Assembly: GCF_958295425.1 (NCBI RefSeq)
Contig: NC_081136.1
Location: forward strand, 7,251,594-7,315,593
DNA from: Solea solea
Lineage: Eukaryota; Chordata; Actinopteri; Pleuronectiformes; Soleidae
Direction: 5' to 3'
Length of the DNA stretch: 64,000 nt
The notes beneath the pieces were generated by a model. The model saw only the letters and a program-made list of their open reading frames with translations, was not told the DNA's origin and did no database searches. This document shows, one piece after another, positions 39,301 through 52,945 of the stretch. A program made the translations under genes and the position numbers. Position 1 is the first letter of the stretch, and each line of letters opens with the position of its first letter.

Positions 39301-42300
39301 TTTTTTTTTGGGTTCAATGTTGCACAGCTAGGACCTTCCTCACAACTCTGCCCAACAGACGTCCTGAATTCATCCTGAATTGGACATTTGCCGTCCCTTA
39401 TGTCTTCAGTGTTGGTTTTAAGCGTTTCTTTTATCTTTTTCCTCTCGTTGTTGAAAGATCAAGTGTGTAAGAACTGGTGACATCCAATCCCAGGACTGCC
39501 GATTGTAACAAACAGAGGACTCCTCTGCTCACTCCTCCCTTTCCCAGGAGTGTCAGGGAACGACGGTGGCCTTCACACCCCAGAAAGGATGTTTTTCGTC
39601 TTCCTAACCGAAAGCTTCTGCTTCAAACCACCCCAAAAAACACATTCTCTGACTTGTTTGTCCATTTAGGCTGCCGTGGAAACGTGGTGTTGCAAGATTG
39701 TGGCCTTCATTAAGCAAAGCCCTCATCTAAATTACCTATGTATTGTTTTTACTCAGGCAATTTTTACCTCAAAGCAAATATGTGCTTAAACAAACACATG
39801 TATAGGTAGTATATTCAAAATTCTGCCTAATTGTACGCACTCTATGTACTAAAAGTAAATAAAACATCACTCAAAATTGTCACGGGCAGTAACAACGACA
39901 GCTTAAAAGTAAGTTTTAAAATGAGACAGACTTAACACATCAAACCTAAAATAAATAAACGTTTGGACTGTTTATGTGCGAGTAATCTGTAATCTGGCTC
40001 CTCTCACTTTTGCCTGGACGTGTTCCTCCCTCAGTAGCTGGCTGTCACAGAGCGACCGCAGCTCAAATGTCACATTTCTGAGCTGTAGGACGCAGCGCTC
40101 AGTCGCGGCGCTCTGCCAAGGACTCGTCAGTCCATCAGTAACTCTCTCTGCGACAGCGGCCGCGTTTGACGGGCGCGCCGTGCCACGAGACATTAGCACT
40201 GTGTTTGTAATGCATCTTAATACAATGGCTTTCGTCTCTGAAGGCTGTTTGCCTGGTGATGACTAGTTGTGAGTCTTTCTCTGCTCTTGGTTTCAACTAT
40301 CGCTCCGAATATACGCATGTGCCTCACCTCCTGCCACAATCTTAACACTAATCGCCATTTTTTTTCCTAATGGTTAAATATCATTCATGTTTACAGAAGC
40401 ATGAGGGGTGACGGTAGCTCAGTGGTCGCGGGAGTCGTCATTCAACAAAGGTTATGGGTTCGATTCCGGGCTCCGTTAGTCTACGTGCCAATGTGTCCTT
40501 GGGCAAGACACTTAACCCCGCATTGGTCCTGACCGCTGTGCGTGTGAATGGGTATACATGGGTACCAAAGATGAGTTACAGAAAAATGTGCCGAATGAGT
40601 GTGAGTGAATGGGTGAATGGCAAAACTGTTGTGAAGACTAGAAAAGCACTATATATATATAAAAAAAACATAGGGGAAAAAATCATAGGGAAAATCGTAT
40701 ATAGAGTATATATTGGTATCGGTATCAAGCACTCCCGATATAATTGGCATATCGAATAATCTGAACTGGGCCTCACCTAAATTATCACCTGATTTCATGA
40801 ATTGAATTAACACACTTAATCAATAGAGTAACCACCCCTAAGATTTTTTTTGTTTTTTAATTTGAACCCTGGCGATAATAAACCACATTGGTATATCAGT
40901 AACTCATCTGATGTTCTGTCTGTTTTCTGTTTGTTTGCAGACAGCCATTCCCGGCCGGCGACCGAGTGACATTTAACGGGAAGGAGTGTATCTGCCAAAA
41001 ATGTACCCAGCCGCTCCCTGCCAATAGCCCAGCACCCATACAGGCTGTCCACAGTCAGTGCTTTGTTTATGTCTTTGTTTATCCCCTGTCTCGTCTTTGG
41101 CATAAATCATGCAAACCAAAAAAAAGAAAAGAGCGTAAACTTTGTCCTCTTGCAACCTCTGATTTGCACCTACGCTTTCTGTAATTTTCTCCTCTGTCCC
41201 CTTAAATTGGCATCATCATTCTCTGGAAATGGGAAATACACAATGTACCCTCTGATTCTTTTGCTTAATTAAGTTATAATATTAATCAACTGTTGATTAA
41301 TGCAGATTGCTGCGGCTGTGGGAAGGAGTTTAAGAACGAACAGTCTCTCGTGGCTCTGGACAAACACTGGCACCTGGGCTGCTTCAAGTGCCATGTCTGC
41401 AACAAGGTGCTCAACGCCGAGTACATCAGCAAGTAAGTCCGCCACCGCCGCCGCCACTTCAGCTCGGTTATAACGTGTTTAAAAAAAAAAAAAAGGTGAT
41501 CAGGAACAGGACGTTTTCCCCCCACGGGAGACACACTCACACCTCCTGAAAACACTCCGTTCTATTCACGCGTCAGAGCAGTTGAACATTACACAGGCTC
41601 CGCAGCAGAGAGCTGGCAGTGTCACGTCTGTTTAATATCTGGTTAAACTCATTCGGACGTTTATGTTCAAAGTCTATGAAGCAACACAGTGTGTCCCTTT
41701 CTCTCTCAGACACACACACACACACACTGCACACAACGTCCATGCTCAGTCACAGCTAAATAGAGCTGATAAGTAATGACATAGTGAGCGTTTTGATTTT
41801 CATCATCGTAACTGGAGCTTTTGGACGACGAATGACTTTGATATTCAATAACTGATTCTCACATTGTCTTGTCATCCATCAGGGACGGGATCCCTTTCTG
41901 CGAGATGGACTACCACGCCATGTTTGGCATCCAGTGCGAGAGCTGCAAGAAGTACATCACCGGGAAAGTCCTGGAGGTAACGTTACTGCTCTGACGGACT
42001 GTACATGTCATTTATGAGGGCGTCTGCTCGGGGTGTCACGATTCTGCAAATCCTTGATTCGATTAGATTTCAAGGTCACGATTCAATATGATCTTTTTCT
42101 TTGTAGGTCTGTTTTGGTGTGAAAGCTATAGTGTATGTACTGTATATATAGCGTTGACCCCATTTTTCCAAGGCGGTCATTAAACTTTTATCCGCTCTTA
42201 TGCGCCGCTGATGCAGATACATGAGAAGCGCTTCCAGAGCAGGAAAAAAAAGACAGACAGCAAAAAAGAACTGCTTCATTCCTGTTTGTCTGGAGAAGAA

Positions 42301-45300
42301 GAAGCAGATCTGAGACCAGCTTCTGTGAATTGTGTGACTTTAGGGTCCGTTCACACGTAAACTGTTGAAAAAAGTAGAATCCAGAGGTGCTTTTACTAAG
42401 CAACCAAAACCTGGGAGCTGCTGAGATGAGTGAAGTTGCTGCTGCTGCTGCTTCACTGGAGTTGAGAAAGACCAGTTTGACCTTTGTCTTTGGCTCAAGT
42501 ATGAGACACGTGGTGAAAGTCCTTGGCTGGCTGGCAATGTTTTCACCTCGGTCACGTCTGCATCGGTCTCATTTGTGTGCGTTTCTACTGTAAATAATAT
42601 GTTTATGTGAACAAGACACTGCAGTGTGTGTGGGTCCACTGCGTAGAACAAGATGTAGGTTCCTTGCTTCCCCTCTGTCCGTCCTTCCTTCCTTCCTCCC
42701 TCCCTCCCTCCCTCGGGCTGGTCATCCATTCATCATCAGCCACGCTCAGGTGCTGCTCGGCCTCTGCGGTCCTGTCAGGTGCTGCTATGAAACAAAGCGA
42801 CACAGACAGCCGCTCTTGGAAGAATCCAGGCCACATTACACATGTCGTCCTCTTGAAAGGTCATCTGTGTTCAAGGATTTACTGCAAAAAAAAAGAAAGT
42901 GCTATTAGATATGGAGGGAGAATAGAGGCATGGTGGTTGCTGTTATTTTTTTTCTACTTATTTTGATGTTATTTTGATCCATTAGTGGAGCCCGTTCTCT
43001 GTGAATAAGAAATGGAAGAACGGACAGGAAATGAGCAGAGAGATTGTTGTGAGTTGGATGAGGTTGGGTTCACTGTGGAGGCCGGTAGAAATCAGTGTGA
43101 AGCAGCCTGTTTGTTCTGCAGTGATGGAAGGAAGTGACATGGGATACCCTGCTCGGCGGTGGAGAGAGGGATGAGAGGAAGAGGAGAAGAAGAAAGCTTT
43201 TAGATGAGGGTGGGGGAGGATGGCTGTGGTGGTGGGTGTGTGTGGGGGGGGGGGTGGCGGGCGCTTCTTGGTAGCTCCCGCCGTGACCTCGGAAAACAGC
43301 AGGGCCAAACAACAATCCCTCACTTTCTCCCGTTCCTTCATCACACAACGGACTCTCATATTCCCTCCTTTCATAAACACCTATCAGGTTCCAGTGTCTG
43401 GAGAGAGGAAGAAACATAAGAAATGGAATGAGAGCGTTTATCTTTCTCTCTCTCTCTCTGTGTGTGTTTCTGTTACCTCTTTAGGACCTTTTCTGGCATA
43501 AACACTGACCTTGTCAGGACCAGTAGTCCTCATGGAGAGCAAAACCTGGTCCTTATGAGGCAGAACCTCATTTCTGAGGAACTAGTTAAATGTTTGCAAG
43601 TTAATATTGGAATTCTGGTTTAGGTTAAGGTTAGTGTTGGGCATTAACCGTCCAAATCCAAAGGAACGGAAGCTAATGCCGTGTGTGTTTGTGTATACAG
43701 TGATCCCTTGTTGTACTGATATTGAAGAAGCGAGATGGCAGTATATTTTTCTTATTGTATTTTTAATGAGCCCCAGCAGCACCCCAAGGGTGAGTTAATA
43801 TTACATGATTTGAACAAAAACAACGTCGTTTTTGATGCTTAAAGATACAGTACGTAACATATTTGTGACGTTTCTGTTCAAAAAAGTATTTTTAGCACAA
43901 TGTAAATCAAGCTGTCTGAGATACAATCAGACTTCTGCACCTCCTCGATAAGATTTTGTTTACAGCCTCGGGCAAATTTGGCCCATGATGGAAGACATTG
44001 ACTTATAACCGGACAGGTCAGAGATAGAGATAGAGATAGAGAGTGCCTCCTGTGGCTGCTCTACTAAGCAGCTCTGCATGTAGGTCCATTTGGTAGGAAG
44101 ATTGCTATTCCAATATCAGCAAAGTATGCCAATGCTGTACGTAATGTTAAAAAAAGGAAAGTGAGTCGGACCTTACGAGCAATAAAACATGTGTCAATGC
44201 AGCCGGAGGGTTTCAGACGCGGAGAGATTGCCTCTGGTCACAATTAGAGGAGCCTGGGGAAGAGAGCCGTGATCCCAAAATGTCTACATTTTGAAGTCCA
44301 GTGAATGAAACTCGACAATCAATTAGACGATATGGACAAAAGTATTTGGCCACACCAGTTCATTATTGAATTCAGGTGTTTCAATTAGTCTTTGGGCTCT
44401 AGGCCCCTTATGTCTAGTGAAGGACAATCTAAACTCCTCAGCATACCAAGACATTTTGGACAATGCTGTGCTTTTTGCAACAATTTGAGGAAGACCCTTT
44501 TCTGTTCCAACTAGAGTATGGTCCCAGTGCACAAAGCAAGGACTATAAAGACATGGTTTGATGAGTTTTCGCGTGGAAGGACTTGGCTGACCTGACCTCA
44601 ACCCCATGGAGCACCTTTGGGATGAACTGGAGCAGAGATTGTGAGCCAGGCCTTCTTGTCCAACCTCATAAATGCTCTACAGAATGGATGAAAGCTCACA
44701 AATTCCCATAGAAACACTTCAAAATCTTGAGGAAAGTAGAAGTGCTGAAGCTGTTATAGTTGCAAAAGGGGAACCAACTATATTAAAGTGCTGTATATGT
44801 ATTTGAATACATCATTACAGTCCCTGTTGGTGTTAGGGTCAGGTGTTCGAATACCATTGTCTATGTGGTGTATTCTCAGTCCTGCAGCTTTGATAAATGC
44901 GATTCCAGCTCTTTGCTGTCTTTTGGTTTTTTTCTAAATGAAATGCCAGCACACACAGTTGTCCCAGTGTGTTAGCTTGAGAGGCCATTTTCAAACACTT
45001 TACCAGTGCTGGAGTGCACTTTGAAACAGTGGCCGATACGAGATGGAGCTTTCAAAATGTCATGCCATTTGTTTCGAGATCAAAGAGTCTGCTCTGTGGG
45101 GAGGAACGCAGTCAATAGTTGGGACTTACAGCAGCAGAGGAGGGCGGATTGAAATGTTATTTCTTGTGCTTTCCTCTATTTTTAATTTTTTTTTTTGTTT
45201 AATCGCTAGACTTCCCATTGTATTGATATAGCTTGACTATGAGTATGTGCTGTTGTGAGGAAACACATGGTTATAGTAGCCAGTAGTGCAGAGAGAAGAG

Positions 45301-48300
45301 AGCCAGATGGATTTAAAATTAGAAAATGAGTTTGACGACCTAGACCTTGAAAAGAATAATGGGAATGGTGCGCTCACCAAAATCTCTTCCAATCTTCTAA
45401 ATGGATCAACTCTCTCGTCTGACTGGTTTGTGCAATTGTGAGATGAAAATATGGGTTGTTAAAAAAAACGACAAGATGGTCTGGAAGCGGTCTGGGAACA
45501 ATGTCGGCAAGGATTCCTTGCAATTGTAAAATAGTTAAATTACGAAATAGTTGTTACCCCCTACTGTAACACATCCGAAAGAGAGTGACAGAGTTGTGTG
45601 GAGCTGACATTTGGACATTTGTTTGTATTTTTAAAAGTTTAACCAAACCATAAAGCGGTAGAGAAGGCTCGACATCTCTTTGTAACCTCCCCTGCCCTAT
45701 TGCCACAGGGCCGCCATAGACACACCAACATCTGTACCACTGCTGCTTTAAAAAACGATAAAGTCCGTGAGAGTTTCACGGAAAAATCTCAACCCCCTCT
45801 TTACCCCCATTTCTTCGAAATACATCCAATCATCTGCTTCCAAGTTCATTCCCCTCCCAACCCGCCCTCAACCCCTTCTCTTCCTTGACTTATCAGTCCT
45901 GCAGGACATTGAATATGATCATTTTCCCCTCATTCAGCCTGTCAAAGGAAAGATTTGATTGCGGTCCTATCTCCTTTCCGGTGCTCTCATACTTTCCATG
46001 TTGGAATTTCAATCCAGTTCCAGTCTTTTTATCTCCTGGCCTCAGTGTTTCTAAGTCAACTTCCTCTTCTCTCTCTGTCTCTTGTCTATGTATCTGTCTC
46101 ATTTCACTTTAAATATGAAGATTTGGCATGGCTGCCACTGCCTGCTGCCAGTTACTAAGTACCTGACCTTATTTTTCTCCCAGTAATACCAGGATTTAGT
46201 CTCATTTGTGGTCAGTTTGTGTCTCCGCGTGCCTCCTCTCTCCATCTGCAGCCCATGTGTTTCAGATAAGCATTAGCTTAGTGGAGTTGTATCCAACAAT
46301 TAGGGTGTTGACATCCTGTTTTCTGTTGTCATTGTATTTCTGAGATGATGCAGCAAAGTTCAGGAACCTCAGAGGGACTGTTGTGTATTCGGCCTGTTGT
46401 TGAATCATGATGTGATGCAGTGTGGAGGTGGAGCTCAGCAACCATCAGATGATTATTTTGCAAAGAGAGACAAAGAATGATTTCATCGTATAAGTATTTG
46501 CATCTTGTTATTGAGTCCATTAATCAGGCCAACGGAGTGAGATAATTGTACTTATTCAACAGGGTTTGAGTTGTTAAAACTCAAAACAAGATGGAGTTAG
46601 GCTTAGTAAATCCCTATTGGGTGGCTAGTTGGTGCTGAGGTCTTTGTTTTGGTTACAGACTGGAAGATTCATCAAAACATGGATGTGTATTGGGAGAGAA
46701 TTTGATTTTAGAAGAATAGTTTGCTAGTTTTAATACTTACACCTACTTGGAAAACCACCAGTCAAACACCAACTACTACTTCTGAAGTTCTCTTGAGCAA
46801 AAACACTGCAGTCTCAACTTGGCCTGATGGTTTGCTTCCACACATGCACATCCAAATTCTTTTCTGAGGTCTAAAACAAAGTGTGCATATGCATTTAGCA
46901 GGTTACTTGTCAAGTACAAAGATCCTGATCCAGGAAGGAACCACAGAGAGTGTGACCAGATCCGAATAAATCTAATCACAACCTGGTATATGCTCCATTG
47001 GTCAAAACCCAGAACAAACTTTAAATCAGAACAAAACTTTTCTCCCCGAAATTTCATCGACAACTTTATCAAATCCAGCCATTATCAAAAAAGGAAAAGG
47101 TAGCACAGATTGTAAAATAAACAAGCGGACAGAAGCACAAGTTGGTCAGGATCAGAAGAGCTGGTTGGAAGGTAGTGTGGGGTTAGTTGTCAAGGAAATT
47201 ACTGAAAACATCCACTGGGGGAATCCACAGAAAATGTCCTACGACTCGTTCATCTTTGTCAAGCAACAGTTATCAAAAGTGCCTCGTGATGAAGTATAAA
47301 CCAGGCATGAACGTTCCCAATAGAAGAAGAAAAAACAGCTGGACTTTTGTCCTCGACTGAGTCATAGTCATAAAATGGATCCCTCAAGACTTGGAGATCC
47401 CAGCGGCCTGTGATTTAACAAGTCCAAAAGTAATCAACTTTTGGACGATAACGCAATATAACAGGAACATCCATCCTCGCCGTGTCATCCTCCCTTCTTT
47501 ACACTGCTGTGTGGATTCCTCCTCGAGCTCTGGTGGTAACACACGACCTCCATGAGCCTCCGAATGTCAAGCCATGTAATGACATCTCCTTCATAATTAG
47601 ATGCTGCAGACTTGTGCAGGTTTGTTGAGAAGATTCTAATGGTGGTTTGAGGTGATTACTAAAGTTGGAAAGTTGTTTTTGATCAGTCGTGTTAATCAAT
47701 GAATCAACCATACGAGAACGTTGTTTATCTTCTCATGAGATAGTAGGCTTCTTTCATCTCTCTGCCCTGAATGAAGCGGCTCCTTACTCTAAACAAGTGC
47801 TCCACCTTGTGGCTAAATAACAAAACACAACTGAAACACAACTGACATATTGTGATATTTTATACCATGAATCGTTTGATTAGCCAGATTTTTTGTTTGT
47901 CTGTCTCCCTTTTTGATGTCTGCATTATTTTGTCTTCATTATTACGTCTATATATGATCATAAATGTACGAAAAACATGGGAAATATGTTCTATACACCA
48001 AATGACTCCAAAGTTCTGTAATGATGATATAATGAAATATGACAACCCATACATTATTTTCTGGAACTGCTTGATTTGGCCTTCAGAAGTGTCTATTTTC
48101 CTTATTTTTAAAATAAGACTCATATTTAGTGAAATACATAAAAGCTTGAGTCTCCTTTCAATGATTCATCTGTAGAGCTTATACTAACACCTTATACCAA
48201 CTATGACAATAACTTATTCCTGTCTCCTGCTCCACAGGCTGGAGAGAAGCATTACCACCCCACATGTGCCCGCTGCGCCCGCTGTGAGCAGATGTTTGCA

Positions 48301-51300
48301 GAAGGCGAAGAAATGTACCTGCAAGGTAAACACCATTTGTTGACTTCTTGGATATAGAGATACAGAGTGTTGTGTCCTACCTCAAACCATCCAGGGTAGC
48401 TGCTTCAACTGCTTCCTCTGAGCCACAAAAGGAATCAGTCACACAACACATGACTGTCTATTCTTAGATGATAAGAAGCAGAAGAGCTGTTGGCCTAGTG
48501 ATGACAGAATCCGTTGGTTCACCCTGTTCTCTCTTTATCGCACCCCCTCTCTTATTGCAGTCTCTCTAAAGCTCCAACACCTGTCCGCAGTCTCTGTTTG
48601 CTCTCGCTCACCATCAGCAGTACCCGGCGTCAGCATGAACCCAATCGCATATGGGTCTCCTTGATCCTAATGAAGTGGATTAGCAGTTTAGTTAATTCAC
48701 ATTTGTGCCATTTGACATTTGAGTCACAGCCACACATCAGACACTGCTGTTGTTCTGACACAAGGTAGCAGCTGGTGCCAGTGTCCTTGGGTCATTGATT
48801 TGTTTCAAGTCTTATTGAGCATTCATTTTATAGTGTTAAAAAGCCTTTTGATTCCATATATGATATGCAACTACAACAGATGAGAAAATAAGTTGTTTAT
48901 TTAAAAAGAATTGACGCAAATGTGTTCATAATGTACATTTTAATATCGTCTGTTAAACATTTCTTTCTGTACACTTTGACTTAACCATGACCAAAAGTGC
49001 TTTATAAATAAAATTGGAGTGGACTGGATAAATGACCAGGCAGAACAGAGTCACAGCCAACATCGATAGCTGTGCGCTAATGCTAGTGTAGGACTGCTAA
49101 CATAATCACATGATGAAAGCTTGATGAAAATAACAATGCCCAAGTTTTGAATTTCCTCAAACTTTCAAAATTTAAATACCCGAGTTTCTGGTACATTAAA
49201 TATGTTTGTTATGCTAGTGGTCTAAGCAAGTTGGTTGCTTGTCAACTGAATGCTAACAACAGCTAACTTGTAAGTAGACTAACATTAATGTATTAACAGC
49301 TGATATAAAAGTCTATAACTTTTAATTTGGTGTTCAGGACTTGGTCTTATAATTTTATGGTTGTTAAATATATTGCAATTTATTATAATGTTAGCTACTC
49401 ATCATTAAATGTGTTGTTAGCAGCTTCATAGTTTGAAAGGTCTAAAATGACTGTATTGCATCATTATCAGCATTGGAAGATACTAGAGTTTGAGATATGG
49501 GTATCGGACAGGAAAAGTAGTATTGTGCCATCTCTAGTTATAGTCACCATGGCTACCATCCTGACGTGTGTCAATGTGAATTTATAGGAACATTTATATG
49601 TGGTCTTTGACAGTTTCTGTCTTTTGTCCCTGTGTCTCCAGGATCTTCTATCTGGCATCCTCCATGCCGACAAGCAGCCAAGCAGGAGGAGAAGAGTAAG
49701 GTTAGTTGACTCACATTTATGTTTCCAGAACAAATGAGATGCTTATATCTCAACACCAAAACAGACAAATAGAAGTGTCGGCATTCAATATTTGCCCGTC
49801 AAGCAATATCTTTTCAATTCTTTCTTATGCAATATTACCATTTTAGACAAACATTTAAGTTGTGAGTGTCTTACGCAGTACTTAAACAGACGTGCATCTT
49901 CAGAAATCGATTACTTTGGTCTGTTTATTGACTTTATACTATATAAAAGGCTGTTGTTTTTCAGTGTGAACACAAAGTCAAAATTGCTTGAACTAGCTTT
50001 GCCTAGCTTTGGATACAGCTACTGTAGAAGGGTCAACAGTCTGCCTCAGTGATGCATGACTTATGTCATCGCTGATGATCTCACACACTTCTAAGTCATC
50101 AGGAAAGAGATTCACAAAACACAAGTTAAGTCATATAATATGAGTAAAACTGGGCACGGGTTTTTCATGCGCTACACAGTGGATGCATCAGCTCCTTCAC
50201 ATCAAAGAAAAGCAAAGGGTTTTCATTCAGTTCTGGACATTATTTATCTACCCTTCATTTCCCATCCTCATTCCTCATCATAACCCCTCTCCTTCCCAGA
50301 AGCAGGTCCGGATACAGCTCAATGACAACACTGAGCAGCAGGTCTGTGCTCCCGAATGTCAACTCAACTCAAACCCCCGCTCTCTCCCTCCCTCCCTCCC
50401 CATGAAAAACATCCGCTGCATGGGTTGATCATACTGTAGCACTTGACATTTGCTTTGCGTTGAGACACATACTCCAAAGACACCACATGCTTCATTCCAG
50501 TTTTCCTGATTTAATTGTTCAGTGGCTGATGATGCTTCATAGAGCGTGTGCATGTAGAGTGATGGTTTCATGTACAAGCAGAAGTGACTGATGTGACAGA
50601 CGCTGCATCTTCAGGCTGCGTCATTTTGTATATTTAGAGGGGAACACACACAACTTGTGGACACACTGCTATGTTTTTCTTCATTTCCTGTCATATTTTT
50701 AATGTTACATTTTAAGACAATCATAATAAATGTGGTTAAAGGTCCAAACAGTGAGGTAAAATTAGGAAAAAGTAGCAGAACTGCCTCGGCTATGCTCCAA
50801 TTATCTGCTCTGCGAGGCAGAAGATTAACATTTTACTACATCAAGAGATAACAAATATTTATTGTCCAATATTGCAGACATTAAGGGACATTTGTTTCTC
50901 ATTATCATATAGCATGCAAAAAATAAATAGGCAATACAGTACAGTAGAAGAGCTTTGTTGTACTGGATTTCAAGTTTAATATCTGTGCATGAGTGTTGGG
51001 AGGGCAGAGAAGTTATTCGATGACTGGTGTGAGCTGATAATCTGTATTTAACTCAAGCCTTTCGTTACTCAAAGCATGAGCTTGAGTTGATGAGCAATAA
51101 CTTTTATGTTCCTCCCTGTCTCCTGCCCCCATCCACCTATGATTTACCACTAATTGTGTTGGCGTCTTCTGTTTTTCAGGTGACCCGGACTTCATCCGAG
51201 AGCATCACCTCAGTCCCAGCGTCCAGCGCCTCAGGCTCTCCCAGCAGAGTCATCTATGTAAGCGACACACCACCACTAGGGGGCAGCAGCTCCACATAGT

Positions 51301-52914
51301 TCAGTTACACTTCAGAGCATCATAATGTCTTTGAAAAAGTGGAATGTATTTCACTGCTGTGAAATAATAACCGCTTTACTGCCAGGCCAAACTAGGTGAG
51401 GAGATGCTGGACTACAAGGACCTGGCTGCTCTTCCAAAGACCAAGGCCATCTACAACATCGAGAGGCCTGACATGTTGTCCTACTCTCCATATGTCAGCT
51501 ATCCATCCGAGGAGAGGCATTACGGAGAGGTAGACTGCCCTTCCTTCTGTATTGACACTGTTGTTTTTGCACCAATGTCCATTGAGAAATTCAGTAATTT
51601 AACATTACAAAACACAGGAGTTGTTTGTCTTTAAATGTGTAATTTTGTGACTTTGGTGTTTGCCATTCTTAATTTAGAGTTACCAAAGTAACAGCAGGAG
51701 AAAGTGACAAATGGCTTGGTTCAAAATCCTCCAGTGAGGCCCCAAACTATAAACTTGATCTGATATTTACTTTTCAATCAAAGTCCAATCAAAATGCTCT
51801 AAACTTTAGATGTATTATACTAATTGCAGACGACTCACCGCTATATTTATCCAAAAGTCATTGGTGTATCAGTAACTGAGGAATCTAAAAATATAGCTTC
51901 GCTAAGCAATTGGCTCAATTACCTGTACTCTACTAAAGTAGAAGAAGGAGAAGACTAACCCCAATCCTAGGAAAGTGTCTTTGTTTGACCCATATGACAT
52001 TTTTTTTCAGGAAGTATCATCACCATCTTTATTTCAAACACACAAATTCGCACCACATCGCCGTTGTTTTGCGCAACGTTCCTTCTGCAGCTGCTGTGTT
52101 GCTTCCATCGTCCTCCCTCACACTCGCAGTAAAGCCAGCGACAGTCATTCATCAATGCCACACTCCATTTCCCTCTCATTCCAGACACCCATTCCTCCGC
52201 GGTGCAGTCAGTCACACCCACTCGAGCTCTGAGCATGTACACGAAACAAACGGTCAACTTTGAGTCCACTTCCCTCATTCCACGAATCCCCTCCCTGTGG
52301 ATGTGATTACTCACATTCAGTGTGAATGATCACACTCATGGTTTGGATGGTTAACTCATATAACCTCACATATGAGTTCGTCCTAACCATTTTTTGCTTT
52401 CTTCCCCTCTTCATTTGCAGTCCCCCCTGCTACTTTCTCCTACTCCCACAGAGGTAATTTAATGCCCGATGTATTGCTGCATGACGCCAACCTCAATCAC
52501 TGTCATGTGTGTATTTGTGTGTGTATATGGAGTTGTACTAACACGGTACTTGGGAAGTATTTGGTTGTGTGCTTGAGACCTTTACAATAAGAACCTTGAA
52601 GGCATTTTTATGTTCAGTAGTGTTAGTCTTAGGCCACCTCTAGCTTTGTTTTAGCAAAGTCACACATTTATATTTTTGGGTAGTCTATGGCTAAGTGGAA
52701 GGAAATTGGGCTCGTAACCAGAGGGTTGTCGCTTCAGATCCCAGGTAAGGTCAGGCCCATTCTGACACTCTAAAATGACCCAAGCCACGTTTAGTCCGGT
52801 ATAGTCCTAGTGCCAATCCGTAACCTGGATTGTAAGGGCATCTGACTTAAAGATTAAACCCTGATTAATCAAATATATGGGTCATCCGCTGTGGCAACCC
52901 CTAGAGAGGGAGAA

Positions 52915-52945
<31 letters not shown>

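Larger units (their letters stand above)
38308..40940 (+). other. Intron within LIM2 (2.6 kb)
   Basis: Contains a family C repeat at 38490-38720, a CpG-dense patch at about 40020-40200, and a tRNA-derived SINE at 40404-40664. No exon is seen. Confidence 0.9.
41977..48237 (+). other. Intron within LIM4 (6.3 kb)
   Basis: Holds a TCACGATTC-type repeat fragment near 42040, CCTT/CCCT tracts near 42690, a G run near 43244, family C and D repeats, and a degraded Tc1-like element at 44331-44790. From 44.8 to 48.2 kb I see nothing beyond low-complexity DNA and chance open frames. Confidence 0.9.

Noticed and set aside
39976..40266. 96-codon frame over the CpG-dense patch
   Set aside because: Long frames are expected by chance in GC-rich DNA. 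No conserved motif is seen.
40404..40480. A tRNA gene
   Set aside because: Boxes A and B are present, but the sequence does not form a complete cloverleaf and continues into a SINE body.
42340..43501. Overlapping open frames on both strands around 42.3-43.5 kb
   Set aside because: They come from CCTT/CCCT, G-run and CT simple repeats and overlap each other in several frames.
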